A stretch of DNA of 42,337 bases from an uncultured Neomegalonema sp. GTDB lineage: Bacteria > Pseudomonadota > Alphaproteobacteria > Rhodobacterales > Rhodobacteraceae. A program made the translations under genes and the position numbers. Below the pieces are notes generated by a model that worked only from the letters and a program-made list of their open reading frames with translations, was not told the origin of the DNA and did no database searches. Position 1 is the stretch's first letter; each line of letters begins with the position of its first letter. The DNA is taken from NCBI GenBank assembly GCA_937911325.1, contig CALDSD010000071.1, forward strand, positions 1 through 42,337. Reading direction: 5' to 3'. Shown here piece by piece: positions 31,370 to 42,337 of this stretch.

Positions 31370-32785
31370 GTGACCGAAGACGCCCGCGAGGGCGCGTCGC
31401 CCCAAGCCGCTAAAAGTGGTTTGGAAGGCGTTTCGGAGGATCGGGCGACTGCTGCGCAGAGCGCGCGTCGATCCGGGACCGAAGACGCTGGCGGCGGTCC
31501 TCGGCGACCAAATAATACGGCGCGCACCAGGCGAAACAAGCCTGGCGCGTCGGGGCCGGACGCAGCTCAGGCTGCGCGAGGGTCCAATGTGACGCGCGAT
31601 GGTGGACGCGCGCACGGGAAAGCTCATCCAAATTCGCGCGGTTCGGAAGCCGGGGCCAACCGGTCCTCTGGCAATGACGGGACAGGTCGCGCCGATGGTC
31701 GCGGACGCCGGCGTCGCGGCGGAGGGCCGTCGATCGCTGCGCTGGATCTTGGCACCAACAACTGTCGTTTGCTGGTCGCGCGCGCCGATGCGGACGGCTT
31801 TTTTGTCATCGACGCGTTCTCCCGTGTTGTGCGCTTGGGCGAGGGTCTCGCCGAGACGGGGCGCTTGAGCCAGGGGGCTATGGACCGCGCGCTCTCGGCG
31901 TTGTCCGTCTGCGCGGATCGGTTGCGAAAGCACCGCGTGCAGCGGTTCCGCGCAATCGCCACCGAGGCGTGCCGCCGCGCAGAGAACCATCGAGAGTTCC
32001 TGGATCGCGTTCGCGATGAGACCGGGCTCTATCTCGACATCATCCAGCCCGAGGAAGAGGCGCGGCTCGCGGTGGCCGGTTGCGCGCCGCTCTTTGACAC
32101 CAGAGCCGAGCACCTCCTGGTGTTTGATATCGGCGGCGGGTCAACCGAGCTGATCTGGGTCGATCTGGCGAAAACGACGCCGCAACGCCGCAAGAGCCTG
32201 CTGATGGCCCTGGCCCATGGGGCGAGCCGGTCGGATCGGGCCCGCGCCGCGGCCCAGCATATCGCCGACTGGGTCTCTTTGCCGGTCGGGGTGGTGACGC
32301 TGCAGGAGAAGTACAATCACATCGCGGACGACACCGAGAAGTTCGAAGCGATGCAAAAGCATGTCGCCGATCTCATTGTGCCCTTTGCAAAGAACCATTG
32401 CGAACCGACGGCTGAGCGTCTGTCGCGGATGCAGTTGCTGGGCACCTCGGGCACGATCACGACGCTGGCGGGCGTCCATCTCGATCTGGAGCGGTACTCT
32501 CGCCGCGCTGTCGATGGGCTTTGGATCGCCTCGAGCGCCGTCGATCGTGTGATCGAGCGCCTTGTGGGCATGAATGGCGAACAGCGCGCCGCGATCCCCT
32601 GCATTGGCGAGGACAGATCGACCAACCTGATGTCGGGCGCTGCGATCCTGCGGGCGATCTTGCGCGCGTGGCCGACCGAGCGCGTCCGCGTGGCCGATCG
32701 CGGTCTGCGCGAAGGGATGCTCTACGGGCTTATTCAAGACGCCGCCGAACGCCGTCAGCGGCGCGGTCGGCCGAGCTCACGTTAA
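31370..32785 (+). CDS. Ppx/GppA family phosphatase with a long disordered N-terminal extension
   Basis: A 471-residue protein. Residues 121-470 are a Ppx/GppA ASKHA phosphatase: [16 protein letters not shown] (phosphate 1), [31 protein letters not shown] (phosphate 2) and [18 protein letters not shown]. It should hydrolyse polyphosphate or pppGpp. Residues 1-120 are low complexity, rich in Gly, Arg, Ala and Ser (ending [14 protein letters not shown]), and may bind RNA or polyanion. It starts with GTG 31370 and has only a weak ribosome-binding site, so the true start could lie further in. RlmE follows 10 bases later, a pairing common in Rhodobacterales. Confidence 0.88.
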   Translation: MTEDAREGASPQAAKSGLEGVSEDRATAAQSARRSGTEDAGGGPRRPNNTARTRRNKPGASGPDAAQAARGSNVTRDGGRAHGKAHPNSRGSEAGANRSSGNDGTGRADGRGRRRRGGGPSIAALDLGTNNCRLLVARADADGFFVIDAFSRVVRLGEGLAETGRLSQGAMDRALSALSVCADRLRKHRVQRFRAIATEACRRAENHREFLDRVRDETGLYLDIIQPEEEARLAVAGCAPLFDTRAEHLLVFDIGGGSTELIWVDLAKTTPQRRKSLLMALAHGASRSDRARAAAQHIADWVSLPVGVVTLQEKYNHIADDTEKFEAMQKHVADLIVPFAKNHCEPTAERLSRMQLLGTSGTITTLAGVHLDLERYSRRAVDGLWIASSAVDRVIERLVGMNGEQRAAIPCIGEDRSTNLMSGAAILRAILRAWPTERVRVADRGLREGMLYGLIQDAAERRQRRGRPSSR

Positions 32786-32795
32786 GGGCGGCGGA

Positions 32796-33551
32796 ATGGC
32801 TGACAAGAGCAAGGGCGGCGGCGGTTCCGGGCGCGGGGGAGCAGACCGACGGCTCAAGGTGCGCGTGAAGACGGCGAAGGGCCGCAAGGGCTCGTCCACC
32901 CGCTGGTTGCAACGTCAGCTGAACGACCCCTACGTGGCGCGCGCGAAACGAGAGGGTTACCGCTCCCGCGCGGCTTACAAGATCCTTGAAATAGACGACC
33001 GGTTTCGTCTGCTGAAGCCTGGCGCCCGAGTTGTCGACCTCGGCGCCGCGCCGGGAGGGTGGTGTCAGGTCGCCGTAAAGCGGGTGAACGCGCTTGGTGA
33101 AAAGTCCGACAAGCAAGGGTTTGTGCTGGGCGTTGATCTGCAAGAGATGGAGGCGGTCCCCGGCGCCGAGCTGATGCTGCTCGATTTCATGGAGGATGAC
33201 GCCGACGCGCAAGTGAAAGCCGCTTTGAGCGGTCCAGCCGATGTGGTGCTTTCGGACCTGGCTCCGTTCACGACAGGTCACAAGCAAACCGACCACTTGC
33301 GCATCATCGCTTGCGTGGAGGCGGCCGCCTATTTCGCTTTCGACGTGCTCAAGCCTGGGGGCGCATTCGTGGCGAAGGTTCTGCAAGGCGGCGCGGAAGG
33401 GTCGCTGCTGGCGGTGTTGAAGAAGCGCTTCGAGAAGGTTCAGCATTTCAAACCACCCTCCAGCCGGCAGGACAGCGCCGAGATGTTCGTGGTCGCGACC
33501 GGATACCGCGGAGCGCGCGACCCCGCGTCGGAGGTCTCAGGTGGCGTCTGA
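32796..33551 (+). CDS. rlmE: 23S rRNA (uridine2552-2'-O)-methyltransferase
   Basis: A 251-residue FtsJ/RlmE enzyme that 2'-O-methylates U2552 in the 23S rRNA A loop using [15 protein letters not shown] holds the first catalytic Lys, then [15 protein letters not shown] (SAM loop), VVLSDLAP (Asp), FVAKVLQGG (Lys) and DSAEMFVVA (Glu), so the K-D-K-E tetrad is complete. The Gly/Arg/Lys-rich N-terminus ([11 protein letters not shown]) is longer than in E. coli, as is usual for alphaproteobacteria. The end overlaps the next gene by 11 bases. Confidence 0.96.
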   Translation: MADKSKGGGGSGRGGADRRLKVRVKTAKGRKGSSTRWLQRQLNDPYVARAKREGYRSRAAYKILEIDDRFRLLKPGARVVDLGAAPGGWCQVAVKRVNALGEKSDKQGFVLGVDLQEMEAVPGAELMLLDFMEDDADAQVKAALSGPADVVLSDLAPFTTGHKQTDHLRIIACVEAAAYFAFDVLKPGGAFVAKVLQGGAEGSLLAVLKKRFEKVQHFKPPSSRQDSAEMFVVATGYRGARDPASEVSGGV

Positions 33552-35067
33552 TCGGATCGCTCGGTTCTGGGCCCCGGCTGCGCTGCTCCTGTCGTCTGCG
33601 GGATCGATGGCGCTCGAGATCGCCGCAGGGCGTCTGATGGCGCCTTATGTCGGCATGTCGCTCTACAGCTGGACCGCGATCATCGCGGTGGTCCTCGCCG
33701 GGCTGTCGGTGGGCCATTGGATCGGCGGGGTGATGGCGGATCGCTCGCGCCGGCCGGCGCTATGGTCTGGGAGGGTCCTGCTCCTCGCGGCGGCGCTGAC
33801 GTTCCTGAGCCTGTTTATCCTGAGGGAAAGCGCGGGATGGGCGCTTGGAGCCTTCGCGCCGCTGACGGCGATGAGCCTCCTCGCGATGCTTGCGTTTTTC
33901 GCGCCCAGCTTGGCGGCTGGCGTTCTCTCGCCGCTGCTCACCAAAATGGCGCTTGACGCCGCCGCCCCGGAACCGCGGGGGCGCGTGCTCGGACGGATGT
34001 TCGCGCTCGGCGCCGCGGGAGCCATCTTGGGAACCGTCGCCAGCGGCTTCTTCTTTATCTCCTGGGTTGGATCGTACGGCACTGTCCTGAGCATTGCGGG
34101 GCTCTATGCGGTTTTGGCGGCTCCGGTGCTGGCTGTCGGCGGACGCGCGGCGGTGGTCGCCATCTGCGCTCTGGCGGCGGCCGGACCACTGGTCTTCGCC
34201 GACCTGCGGTCGCCCTGCGACGCGGAGAGCTCCTATTTCTGTATTCGCGTCGATGACGCGCCCAGCGGCGGCGCGGGTCCCGCCCGGGTCCTGGCGTTGG
34301 ATCATCTGGCTCACAGCGTGAACGCGCGAAACGATCCCGAATTCATTTTGTCGCCCTATGTGCAACTCGTCGACGAGATCGCCCGCCGGCGTTTCGTCGG
34401 CGACCGGCTGGATGCGTTCTTTGTCGGCGGCGGCGCTTTCACATTGCCACGGGCGTGGGACGTCGCCTGGCCTGACGGTCGACGGATCGCCGTGGAGATC
34501 GATCCGGAAGTCACGCGAGTGGCGCAAGAGCGGCTTTGGTTCGCGCCGTCGGATCGCCTGGAGATCGTCCACGGCGACGCCCGAGCCGCTTTGCAGGCGT
34601 TGCCGCGAGCCCCCCTGTTTGACGTGGTCTTTGGCGACGCGTTTCACGATGTCGCCATACCGCAGCATCTGGTTACGGATGAAATGCATGCGGAGATCGC
34701 CGCGCGGTTGAAGCCGGGCGGTCTCTATATGATCAACGTGGTCGAGGCGCAGCGTGAGCCGCCCTTCCTGTTGTCGCTCGCACTGACGCTGCGACAGCGG
34801 TTCTCCCATGTGGAGCTGTGGATCGACCCAAGCGCCGTCACGCCGGGCGAAGGACGGACGACCTGGGTCGTCGTGGCGTCGGACGAACCGACCGGGCTTG
34901 ACCGCATCAGATCGCGCCGCGGTCCAAATCGCGAGTGGCGGCGGGTGCCGACAGATGCGATGCTGCAGGTTCTTCCGAGCGAAGAGCTTGTGATCCTGAC
35001 GGACGACTTCGCGCCTGTGAACCGGCTGATGCGCCATGTGTTGCTGGACCCGTCCTTGGTTGAGTAA
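33541..35067 (+). CDS. Membrane protein fused to a spermidine-synthase-like domain
   Basis: A 508-residue protein. Residues 1-215 hold about seven hydrophobic segments of the MFS-like half found in fused spermidine synthases ([20 protein letters not shown]-type [16 protein letters not shown]). Residues 245-470 form a Rossmann methyltransferase-like fold with [35 protein letters not shown] and [13 protein letters not shown]. The GDAF retains the aspartate where the polyamine-synthase base lies, but the GGGDG loop is altered, so true aminopropyl transfer is doubtful. It starts with GTG at 33541, overlapping rlmE by 11 bases. Substrate unknown. Confidence 0.85.
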   Translation: MASDRIARFWAPAALLLSSAGSMALEIAAGRLMAPYVGMSLYSWTAIIAVVLAGLSVGHWIGGVMADRSRRPALWSGRVLLLAAALTFLSLFILRESAGWALGAFAPLTAMSLLAMLAFFAPSLAAGVLSPLLTKMALDAAAPEPRGRVLGRMFALGAAGAILGTVASGFFFISWVGSYGTVLSIAGLYAVLAAPVLAVGGRAAVVAICALAAAGPLVFADLRSPCDAESSYFCIRVDDAPSGGAGPARVLALDHLAHSVNARNDPEFILSPYVQLVDEIARRRFVGDRLDAFFVGGGAFTLPRAWDVAWPDGRRIAVEIDPEVTRVAQERLWFAPSDRLEIVHGDARAALQALPRAPLFDVVFGDAFHDVAIPQHLVTDEMHAEIAARLKPGGLYMINVVEAQREPPFLLSLALTLRQRFSHVELWIDPSAVTPGEGRTTWVVVASDEPTGLDRIRSRRGPNREWRRVPTDAMLQVLPSEELVILTDDFAPVNRLMRHVLLDPSLVE

Positions 35068-35097
35068 CCTCGCATCGACGTGAACTGGGGGGGGCGA

Positions 35098-35766
35098 ATG
35101 CGATCATATCTAGCCGGCGGCGTCGTGTTCTTTCTGGGCGTGCAATCGGCGTTGGCCGGTTCATTTGACTTGCCGGCCGACTGCGACGGCGTCGCGACGA
35201 TCGTCTACGAAGACTGTGTGATCGTTCATGCGGCTGGGTGCTCCGCGTCACCCGGCCGCAAAGTGTTTTTCCAGATCCGGGACGGCGCGTTGAGTTCCGT
35301 CGTCACCCGCTGGGACGGCGTGCTGGCGGAGGAAGTCCTGGACGCGTTCGGCCGCGAGATCGTCCGGTTCTCGATGGACTACGAAGGGGCTGTCGCGCAA
35401 CTCCAAGCGAGCCGTCCCGGGGATCTGATGGAATGGCGGTTCCAGCGCTATGCGCCAGCCCTTGCGGAAGATGGCGTGTTGGGAGAGCAGACGTTCGAAC
35501 GCCTCCCAGATCGCATCCTCGCGCTTGAAACCGGCGAGGAGCGGGTTCGGGTCTACCGGGTCGAGGCGTCGATCGCGGCGGCTGGCGAAAGAACGCTGGC
35601 GGAACGGTACTACTCGGACGACCTCGGGCTCGAACTCGGCCGCGAGGTCGTCGTCGATCGCGCCGGATTTCCGCAACGGTCCATCGACAGGCCAGTGTCG
35701 ATCTACAGGCCGGGCGAGCCGGGCTACCTGGAGAACGAGGCCCTGATCTGTGGCGCGACGACGTGA
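35098..35766 (+). CDS. Exported protein of unknown function
   Basis: A 222-residue protein. The signal peptide is RSYLAGGVVFFLGVQSALA, with probable cleavage before GSFDLP. ATG 35098 (MRSYLAG) is chosen over the GTG at 35080 because GGGGGGGCGA precedes it and it gives a clean signal peptide. Cysteines in the mature part (DCDGV, YEDCVIV, GCSAS, ICGATT) probably form disulfides. No known domain seen. It lies 30 bases after the spermidine-synthase-like gene and is likely in the same transcript. Convergent with the agmatinase-family gene. Confidence 0.7.
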   Translation: MRSYLAGGVVFFLGVQSALAGSFDLPADCDGVATIVYEDCVIVHAAGCSASPGRKVFFQIRDGALSSVVTRWDGVLAEEVLDAFGREIVRFSMDYEGAVAQLQASRPGDLMEWRFQRYAPALAEDGVLGEQTFERLPDRILALETGEERVRVYRVEASIAAAGERTLAERYYSDDLGLELGREVVVDRAGFPQRSIDRPVSIYRPGEPGYLENEALICGATT

Positions 35767-35786
35767 TCGCGCCGCGGCGAGGGCCT

Positions 35787-36758
35787 TCAACCGTTCCCGG
35801 CGTGGTGGATGAAGCCGAGAAAGTTCAGCAGAAGTTGCGCGGCGAGGATCTGCGTCGAGCCTGAGGGATCGTAGTCTGGCGCGACCTCGACAAGGTCGAT
35901 GCCGACCACGCGGTTCCGCTGCGCCACGGCCTGCAGCACTTCCAGAACCTCATAGTAGAGAAAGCCGCCATGGCTTGGGGTGCCGGTTCCCGCCGCGATC
36001 GAGGGACAGAAGGCGTCGATGTCGATCGTGACGTAGACGGCCTTTCCTTCGGGAATGCGCTCCGCCGCGGCGCGGGAGCCAAGGGCGCGGATCTGGCGGA
36101 CAGACTGGATATCCGATCCCATCGAGCGCGCGGCGTCGTAACCTTCCTTTGCAGTCGACGACACGTTGCGGATGCCGAACTGACTCAGGCCGGAGACATA
36201 GGTCTTCTCGGCTGCGCGGCGCATCGGATTGCCATGACCGAAGCGCACGCCGTGACGCTCGTCGACAAAATCCAGATGCGCATCGATTTGCAGGATATGC
36301 AGGTCGTCGCCGTGCAGGTCTTTCCGGCCGGCAAAGGCGTTGACGCAAGGAATGTTGACGGAGTGATCGCCGCCGAGGACGACCGGCAGCGCTCCGGCGT
36401 CCAGAATCTTCGCGACGCCCGCCTCGATATTGCGATGAGACGGCTCGGTCAGCGTGTGGACGATGTCGGCGTCTCCGATATCGACAATGCGGACGTCCGC
36501 CCCGAGATAGGTCGCGTCGTCTTCGTGGTCGTAAGCGCCTGCGTGCCCAAACGAGAACAGCGTGGAGGCGTCGCGGATCGCTCTCGGCCCGAATCGCGCG
36601 CCCGAGCGCCACTGCGTGCCAGCGTCAAACGGAGCGCCCAGCACGGCCACATCGGCGTCGATCGCGTCCCAGTCGTCGACAAAAGGTCTCTTGCCGAAGG
36701 TCGCGATGCCGACAAAGGGCAGGTTCAAACGTCCGGATTCATACCCGTGGCCGCTCAT
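35787..36758 (-). CDS. speB: Agmatinase-family ureohydrolase
   Basis: A 323-residue binuclear-manganese ureohydrolase. All metal-binding motifs are present: GGDHSVN, QIDAHLDFVD, and TIDIDAFCPSIAAGTGTPSHGG. Agmatinase converts agmatine to putrescine and urea. Close relatives act on guanidinobutyrate, guanidinopropionate or proclavaminate, so speB is used loosely. It is convergent with the exported protein; a spermidine-synthase-like gene lies nearby, but no polyamine pathway is assembled here. The upstream region shared with DUF1127 holds an ATGCA...TGCAT dyad. Confidence 0.88.
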   Translation of the reverse strand: MSGHGYESGRLNLPFVGIATFGKRPFVDDWDAIDADVAVLGAPFDAGTQWRSGARFGPRAIRDASTLFSFGHAGAYDHEDDATYLGADVRIVDIGDADIVHTLTEPSHRNIEAGVAKILDAGALPVVLGGDHSVNIPCVNAFAGRKDLHGDDLHILQIDAHLDFVDERHGVRFGHGNPMRRAAEKTYVSGLSQFGIRNVSSTAKEGYDAARSMGSDIQSVRQIRALGSRAAAERIPEGKAVYVTIDIDAFCPSIAAGTGTPSHGGFLYYEVLEVLQAVAQRNRVVGIDLVEVAPDYDPSGSTQILAAQLLLNFLGFIHHAGNG

Positions 36759-36791
36759 GGGATTCTCCTGTTCCGCCTAGTTTTGGGGCGA

Positions 36792-36810
36792 ATGCATAAC
36801 TTTTTTGCAT
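36792..36810. promoter_or_regulatory. ATGCA-N9-TGCAT dyad in the ureohydrolase / DUF1127 divergent promoter region
   Basis: Inverted arms ATGCA (36792-36796) and TGCAT (36806-36810) flank an AT-rich spacer (TAACTTTTT), and TGCATA is also directly repeated. It lies 33 bp upstream of the ureohydrolase start. The form is compatible with a LysR-type T-N11-A operator. No regulator is encoded next to it. Confidence 0.35.
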
Positions 36811-36895
36811 AGCAGCTTTCGAAAACTGTCGATTCTCGAAGACCGGTTCGCACCCCATTTAACCGGCGAGGCAACTTAATCGAAGAGAACGAGCG

Positions 36896-38985
<2,090 letters not shown>

Positions 38986-38990
38986 GCTTG

Positions 38991-39071
38991 GCGGCGGGCG
39001 GCGTCTCCCGCCCCGGCAAAGGCGGCGTTTGCGGAGAGGCCTCGCGAGCCCACCCCGACGCCGCCCGCCGC
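38991..39071. repeat. Perfect 15-bp inverted repeat enclosing structured sequence between guaB and the RsmB-like gene
   Basis: The left arm 38991-39005 (GCGGCGGGCGGCGTC) is exactly complementary to 39057-39071, with 51 bp in between. The enclosed part carries a smaller GCAAA/TTTGC hairpin and a CTCGCGAG palindrome. It begins 6 bp after the guaB stop. It could be a complex transcription end or mobile-repeat remnant. There is no T-run. Confidence 0.6.
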
Positions 39072-39084
39072 AGGTAAGCGCATC

Positions 39085-40341
39085 ATGACCCCGTCCGCCC
39101 GATTGGCCGCCGCGATTGAGATCCTCGACATCTACCTCGACGCTCCGACCGCTCGTCTGGAGCCGATTTTGGGCGGTTGGAGTCGTCAAAACCGGTATGC
39201 TGGATCGAAAGACCGCGCCGCCATCGCCGATCGCGTCTACGACTGCGTCCGCCGCCGTCGGAGCTATGCGGCCCTGTTTGGGGAAACCGGGCGCGGGTTG
39301 ACGCTGGCCAGCCTCGCGGAGGAGGGCCTCGCCCTCGTTGACGTCAAAGCGCTGTTCTCAGGTGAGAAATACGCGCCCAACCCGCTCCGGGCGGAGGAGG
39401 AAGCCGGCTTCTCCGCCGACATTCCAGCGACGAAGCCGATCGACTGGCCGGATTGGTTGTGGCCAGCGCTTCAGCGCTCTGTCGCCGATCCGGAAGCCGA
39501 GGCGAAGGCGATCGCTCGCCGGGCCTCTGCGGATCTCCGTGTGAACACGCTCAAGGCGTCGATCGAGCAGGCGCAGGCTGATCTGGCGGCTGATGGCGTC
39601 TCGACGCAGCTGACGCCCGTCTCACCCCTGGGCTTGCGTCTCGCGACGCCGCGCAAGATCAGGGGGTTGCAAGCCTTCCGGAATGGATTGGTCGAGCCGC
39701 AGGATGCGGCGAGCCAAGCTGTCGCTCTTCTCGGCGCCGCGGCGGTTCGCGACCGCGCCGCGCCGCGCGTGATCGACTACTGCGCCGGCGGGGGTGGGAA
39801 GACCCTGGCTCTGGCTGCGGCGCTGCAAGGGCGGGGAGATCTGCTCGCATATGACGTGGCGCCGCAGCGCATGGCGGACATCCCGGAGCGCGCGCGACGC
39901 GCCGGCGCGCGCATTCAGATCGCTGGTGAACGCGATGATCTTCGCGGTGAAGAAAACCGGTGCGATCTTGTCCTGGTCGATGCGCCTTGTTCGGGCTCTG
40001 GCGCCTGGGCGCGCCACGCGGACGAGAAGTGGCGTTTGACCCAAAGCCGGCTGAACGCGCTTCGGCAGGCTCAGCGTGACGCGCTGCGCGAGGCCGCTGG
40101 CTACGTTTGCGCCGGAGGGCTTCTTCTCTACGCGACCTGCTCTGTGCTCGCCTGCGAGAATCACGATCAAGCGGACTGGTTTTTGGGCGAAAAGACGAAG
40201 TTTCGGCCTGAGCCGCTGGCCCAGCACTGGGCGGCCGCAGGGATCAAGGCCAGCGCGCCGGACGGCAATACGGCGCGCTTCACGCCCGCGCGCCACGGCG
40301 TCGACGGGTTCTTTCTGGCGCTGTTTCGGTGCATCGGTTAA
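39085..40341 (+). CDS. RsmB/NOL1-NOP2-family rRNA (cytosine-C5) methyltransferase
   Basis: A 418-residue m5C methyltransferase. The N-terminal NusB-like helical part (SARLAAAIEILDIYL, DRAAIADRVYDCVRRR) leads to the SAM-binding domain with YCAGGGGKTLALAAAL and the catalytic motifs DAPCSGSGAW (motif IV Cys) and YATCSVLACEN (motif VI Cys). It should methylate rRNA using SAM. The exact site (m5C967 for true RsmB) is not certain, so no symbol is given. ATG 39085. Its stop is near TTAAC, and a CtrA-type box lies just downstream. Confidence 0.9.
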   Translation: MTPSARLAAAIEILDIYLDAPTARLEPILGGWSRQNRYAGSKDRAAIADRVYDCVRRRRSYAALFGETGRGLTLASLAEEGLALVDVKALFSGEKYAPNPLRAEEEAGFSADIPATKPIDWPDWLWPALQRSVADPEAEAKAIARRASADLRVNTLKASIEQAQADLAADGVSTQLTPVSPLGLRLATPRKIRGLQAFRNGLVEPQDAASQAVALLGAAAVRDRAAPRVIDYCAGGGGKTLALAAALQGRGDLLAYDVAPQRMADIPERARRAGARIQIAGERDDLRGEENRCDLVLVDAPCSGSGAWARHADEKWRLTQSRLNALRQAQRDALREAAGYVCAGGLLLYATCSVLACENHDQADWFLGEKTKFRPEPLAQHWAAAGIKASAPDGNTARFTPARHGVDGFFLALFRCIG

Positions 40342-40358
40342 CGCGATCGCAACAGGTG

Positions 40359-40374
40359 TTAACCGTTAATTAAC
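40359..40374. promoter_or_regulatory. CtrA-type binding site in front of cckA
   Basis: TTAA (40359-40362), a 7-base spacer, then TTAAC (40370-40374): an exact match to the full CtrA consensus TTAA-N7-TTAAC of alphaproteobacteria. It overlaps the perfect 14-bp palindrome CCGTTAATTAACGG (40363-40376). It lies about 117 bp upstream of the cckA start codon, in promoter position. Binding by CtrA is inferred; CtrA itself is outside this window. Confidence 0.65.
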
Positions 40375-40490
40375 GGAATGCGGCTATCGAGATCTAGCGG
40401 TCTCGACATCACCAGCATCTAATTGTAGACGCTCTGGAGAGGATGGCGAGGTCTGATCGTTCAATCGATTCTACCGAAGGGAGAGGCGCC

Positions 40491-42337
40491 ATGAGCAAAA
40501 TCGCCAGTGCGAGAGCCCAGGGTGTGAGACTCGGCGGCGCGGAGGCCGACCCCGGCCCTCAGGAGCATACGACGCGCGCCGGCGAGACCCCGGCCCCGTT
40601 CCTGTTGTCGTTGGCTGCGCTCGGCGTCGGCGCCGGCTTCGCGTATCTCGCGGCGATCGAGCAACAGGTCCATGTGACGCTGGCGCTGTTATCGGGCGCC
40701 GCCGCCGCCGGAGGTTTTGGCGTCTACGGCGTCGCCGAACGGCTCATGCTGAAACTGGAAAATGCGGGACGCGACGCAGGCGACACCTTCGAAAAACAGT
40801 ATGGCGTCGCTCCCGAGCCGACGGCTTTGCTCGATTCCTCCGGACGGGTGCGAGCGCTCAACCGCGCGGCTCGCGCCGAGCTTCCAGGGAAGGTGGATCG
40901 CGCCGTCTTGCTGCTTGAGGGCGTCGAGGATGCGGACGCCCGCGTGTTTCGGTTGCTGCGCGATGCGTTCCGCGGGCGCTCGGCGAAGGATCGTATCCGT
41001 CTCGGCGACGGGCGCTGGATCGAAATCAGCGTTTGGCCCAGCGAACGCGGCCTGGCGGTCTGGCGCTGGAAGACGGCGGCCGGATCCGAGTTGAGCGGCC
41101 CCGCCGACGCCGCCCGACTCGGATGGTTGCGGATCGACGGGTCTGGCGCCGTTGTCGAGAGCAACGCGCTCTTTGACGGATGGGTTCGGCCGCCAGGCGA
41201 AGTCGGCCCTGCGACGCTGAACATCAGCAACATCTTTCCCGAGGCGGCGCGTCGCCTGCTTGGCGGCGGCGCCGAGCGCACCATGACGCGCACCCGGATG
41301 ATGGGGGGCTCGTCGGCGCCGCGCTCGGTCTCTTTGATGTACTCGCCGACCGGAGAGGACGGCGGCGTATGCGTCGTGGCTCCGGCGGCTCCGGGACGCG
41401 ATGAAGCGAATGTTGTGGCGGCGGGAGCGCCGGACAAACTGCTGTCGGCACTGGATACGCTGCACACGGTGCGGCTGGTCGAGGACGCGCCGATCGGCGT
41501 CGCCGTCCTGTCAGCCGACGGCAAGGTCCTCAGATTGAATGGGGCTGCGGATCGCCTGCTCAGCGCGGACGGCGCTCTCGGCGCGCCTTTGATCGACGCG
41601 ATCATGGAAGAGGACCGTCCGGAGGCGGTTCGGCGTTTGACAAGCGTCGCTGCGTCGACGGCCGCCGACGGCCCGGCGTTTGAAGCGCGGCTGCGGGCGC
41701 CGGATGGTCAGACGGAATACGAGAACCCCAAGGTCGCCCAGTTCTATTTTAGTCGCGTCGAGACGAACAAGGGGCGGCTTTTGCTCGCCTATATTGTCGA
41801 CGCGTCCGAGCAACGCGCGCTCGAGGAACGGTTCAATCAGGGCCAGAAACTGCATGCGGTTGGCCAGTTGGCTGGCGGCGTCGCGCACGATTTCAACAAT
41901 CTCCTGACGGTGATCAACGCCGCGAGCGAGATGCTGTTGCAGCGCCACGGACCTGGCGATCCGGACTTCGAGGATCTCAACGTCATCAATCAGAACGCCC
42001 ATCGCGCCGCCAATCTGGTGCGTCAGCTGCTGGCGTTTTCGCGGAAACAGACCATGCGTCTGGAGCAGGTCAATCTCACCGACCAGATTTCGGAGGTCGG
42101 GCATCTGCTCAACCGTCTGATCGGGGAAAAGATCGTTCTGCGCCAAGATCTCGCCGACGAGCTTTGGCCGGTCAGGGTTGATGCGAACCAGTTCGAACAG
42201 GTGATCACCAACCTTGTCGTGAACGCGCGCGACGCGATGGCGGAAGGCGGCGCCATCGCCATTCGGACGCGCAATGTAAGCTTTGCCGGCAGCGAGCCGA
42301 CGCCTCATTGGGCGATGCCGCCCGGCGACTTCGTGTT
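40491..42337 (+). CDS. cckA: Hybrid histidine kinase CckA (N-terminal part; runs off the window)
   Basis: An open frame from ATG 40491 (GGGAGAGGCGCC upstream) to the window end, at least 615 residues. Two N-terminal membrane segments (FLLSLAALGVGAGFAYLAAI and a second from VTLALLSGAAAAGGFGVYGV) are followed by two PAS-like regions (EPTALLDSSGRVRALN; APIGVAVLSADGKVLRLN). The dimerisation/phosphoacceptor block is KLHAVGQLAGGVAHDFNNLL, His466. The ATPase N-box is NLVVNARDAM. CckA phosphorylates CtrA through ChpT in alphaproteobacterial cell-cycle or motility/GTA control. The G-boxes and receiver domain would lie past the window. No obvious sign of truncation other than the edge. Confidence 0.92.
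   Translation, partial: MSKIASARAQGVRLGGAEADPGPQEHTTRAGETPAPFLLSLAALGVGAGFAYLAAIEQQVHVTLALLSGAAAAGGFGVYGVAERLMLKLENAGRDAGDTFEKQYGVAPEPTALLDSSGRVRALNRAARAELPGKVDRAVLLLEGVEDADARVFRLLRDAFRGRSAKDRIRLGDGRWIEISVWPSERGLAVWRWKTAAGSELSGPADAARLGWLRIDGSGAVVESNALFDGWVRPPGEVGPATLNISNIFPEAARRLLGGGAERTMTRTRMMGGSSAPRSVSLMYSPTGEDGGVCVVAPAAPGRDEANVVAAGAPDKLLSALDTLHTVRLVEDAPIGVAVLSADGKVLRLNGAADRLLSADGALGAPLIDAIMEEDRPEAVRRLTSVAASTAADGPAFEARLRAPDGQTEYENPKVAQFYFSRVETNKGRLLLAYIVDASEQRALEERFNQGQKLHAVGQLAGGVAHDFNNLLTVINAASEMLLQRHGPGDPDFEDLNVINQNAHRAANLVRQLLAFSRKQTMRLEQVNLTDQISEVGHLLNRLIGEKIVLRQDLADELWPVRVDANQFEQVITNLVVNARDAMAEGGAIAIRTRNVSFAGSEPTPHWAMPPGDFV

Noticed and set aside
33541-36758. Polyamine biosynthesis cluster (agmatinase plus spermidine synthase)
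   Set aside because: The spermidine-synthase-like protein is a membrane fusion with an altered substrate loop, and the two genes are convergent on different transcripts.

Overview
The window reads as chromosomal DNA of a high-GC alphaproteobacterium, most likely Rhodobacterales-like or a close relative. The evidence is a CckA-type cell-cycle hybrid kinase at the right edge with a perfect CtrA-type box (TTAA-N7-TTAAC) in front of it, a Ppx/GppA-RlmE gene pair, a DUF1127 protein, and a stand-alone methyl-tetrahydrofolate methyltransferase / MetF-like reductase / RamA-like reactivase cluster of the kind described in roseobacters. No phage, insertion sequence, CRISPR array or rRNA is visible.

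Layout, left to right. (1) 1-4.0 kb: tRNA-Arg(TCT); an FMN-dependent alpha-hydroxy-acid dehydrogenase divergent from a FadR/GntR regulator, with two 17-bp dyads between them; and an aldehyde dehydrogenase. (2) 4.0-9.2 kb: a disordered Pro/Ala/Glu-rich protein, a GlxA-type AraC regulator, class II DAHP synthase followed by SerB, and the periplasmic methionine-sulfoxide reductase subunit MsrP. (3) 9.2-13.3 kb: a LysR regulator, an exported protein of unknown function and an exported TPR protein. (4) 13.5-18.7 kb: an HxlR regulator divergent from a tightly packed operon (SDR, BenE-type transporter, small membrane protein, acyl-CoA dehydrogenase), followed by ferredoxin-NADP reductase. A 23-bp dyad lies in the divergent promoter region. 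(5) 18.7-23.3 kb: a possible 34-residue microprotein, then an AIPR-family protein, an endonuclease/exonuclease/phosphatase-fold enzyme and an exported papain-like cysteine protease in a row, then a peroxiredoxin-like protein. (6) 23.4-29.1 kb, minus strand: a one-carbon/B12 cluster (PF13769-type small protein, methylene-THF reductase, methyl-THF methyltransferase, a GNAT gene broken by an in-frame TAG, RamA-like ferredoxin-ASKHA protein). (7) 29.2-31.2 kb: two convergent glycosyltransferases. (8) 31.4-35.8 kb: Ppx/GppA, RlmE, a membrane-fused spermidine-synthase-like protein and a small exported protein. (9) 35.8-42.3 kb: an agmatinase-family ureohydrolase, DUF1127, GuaB, an RsmB-like rRNA methyltransferase, and CckA, which runs off the window.

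The most interesting items are the AIPR-EEP-protease row (possible defence genes), the B12 methyl-transfer cluster in which two partner proteins carry near-identical Gly/Arg-rich C-terminal tails and the GNAT gene is interrupted, the CtrA-type box before cckA, a strong G-quadruplex motif at 25.7 kb, and the two operator candidates beside their divergent regulators. All functional calls rest on motif and family recognition from the translated sequence; no database search was possible.
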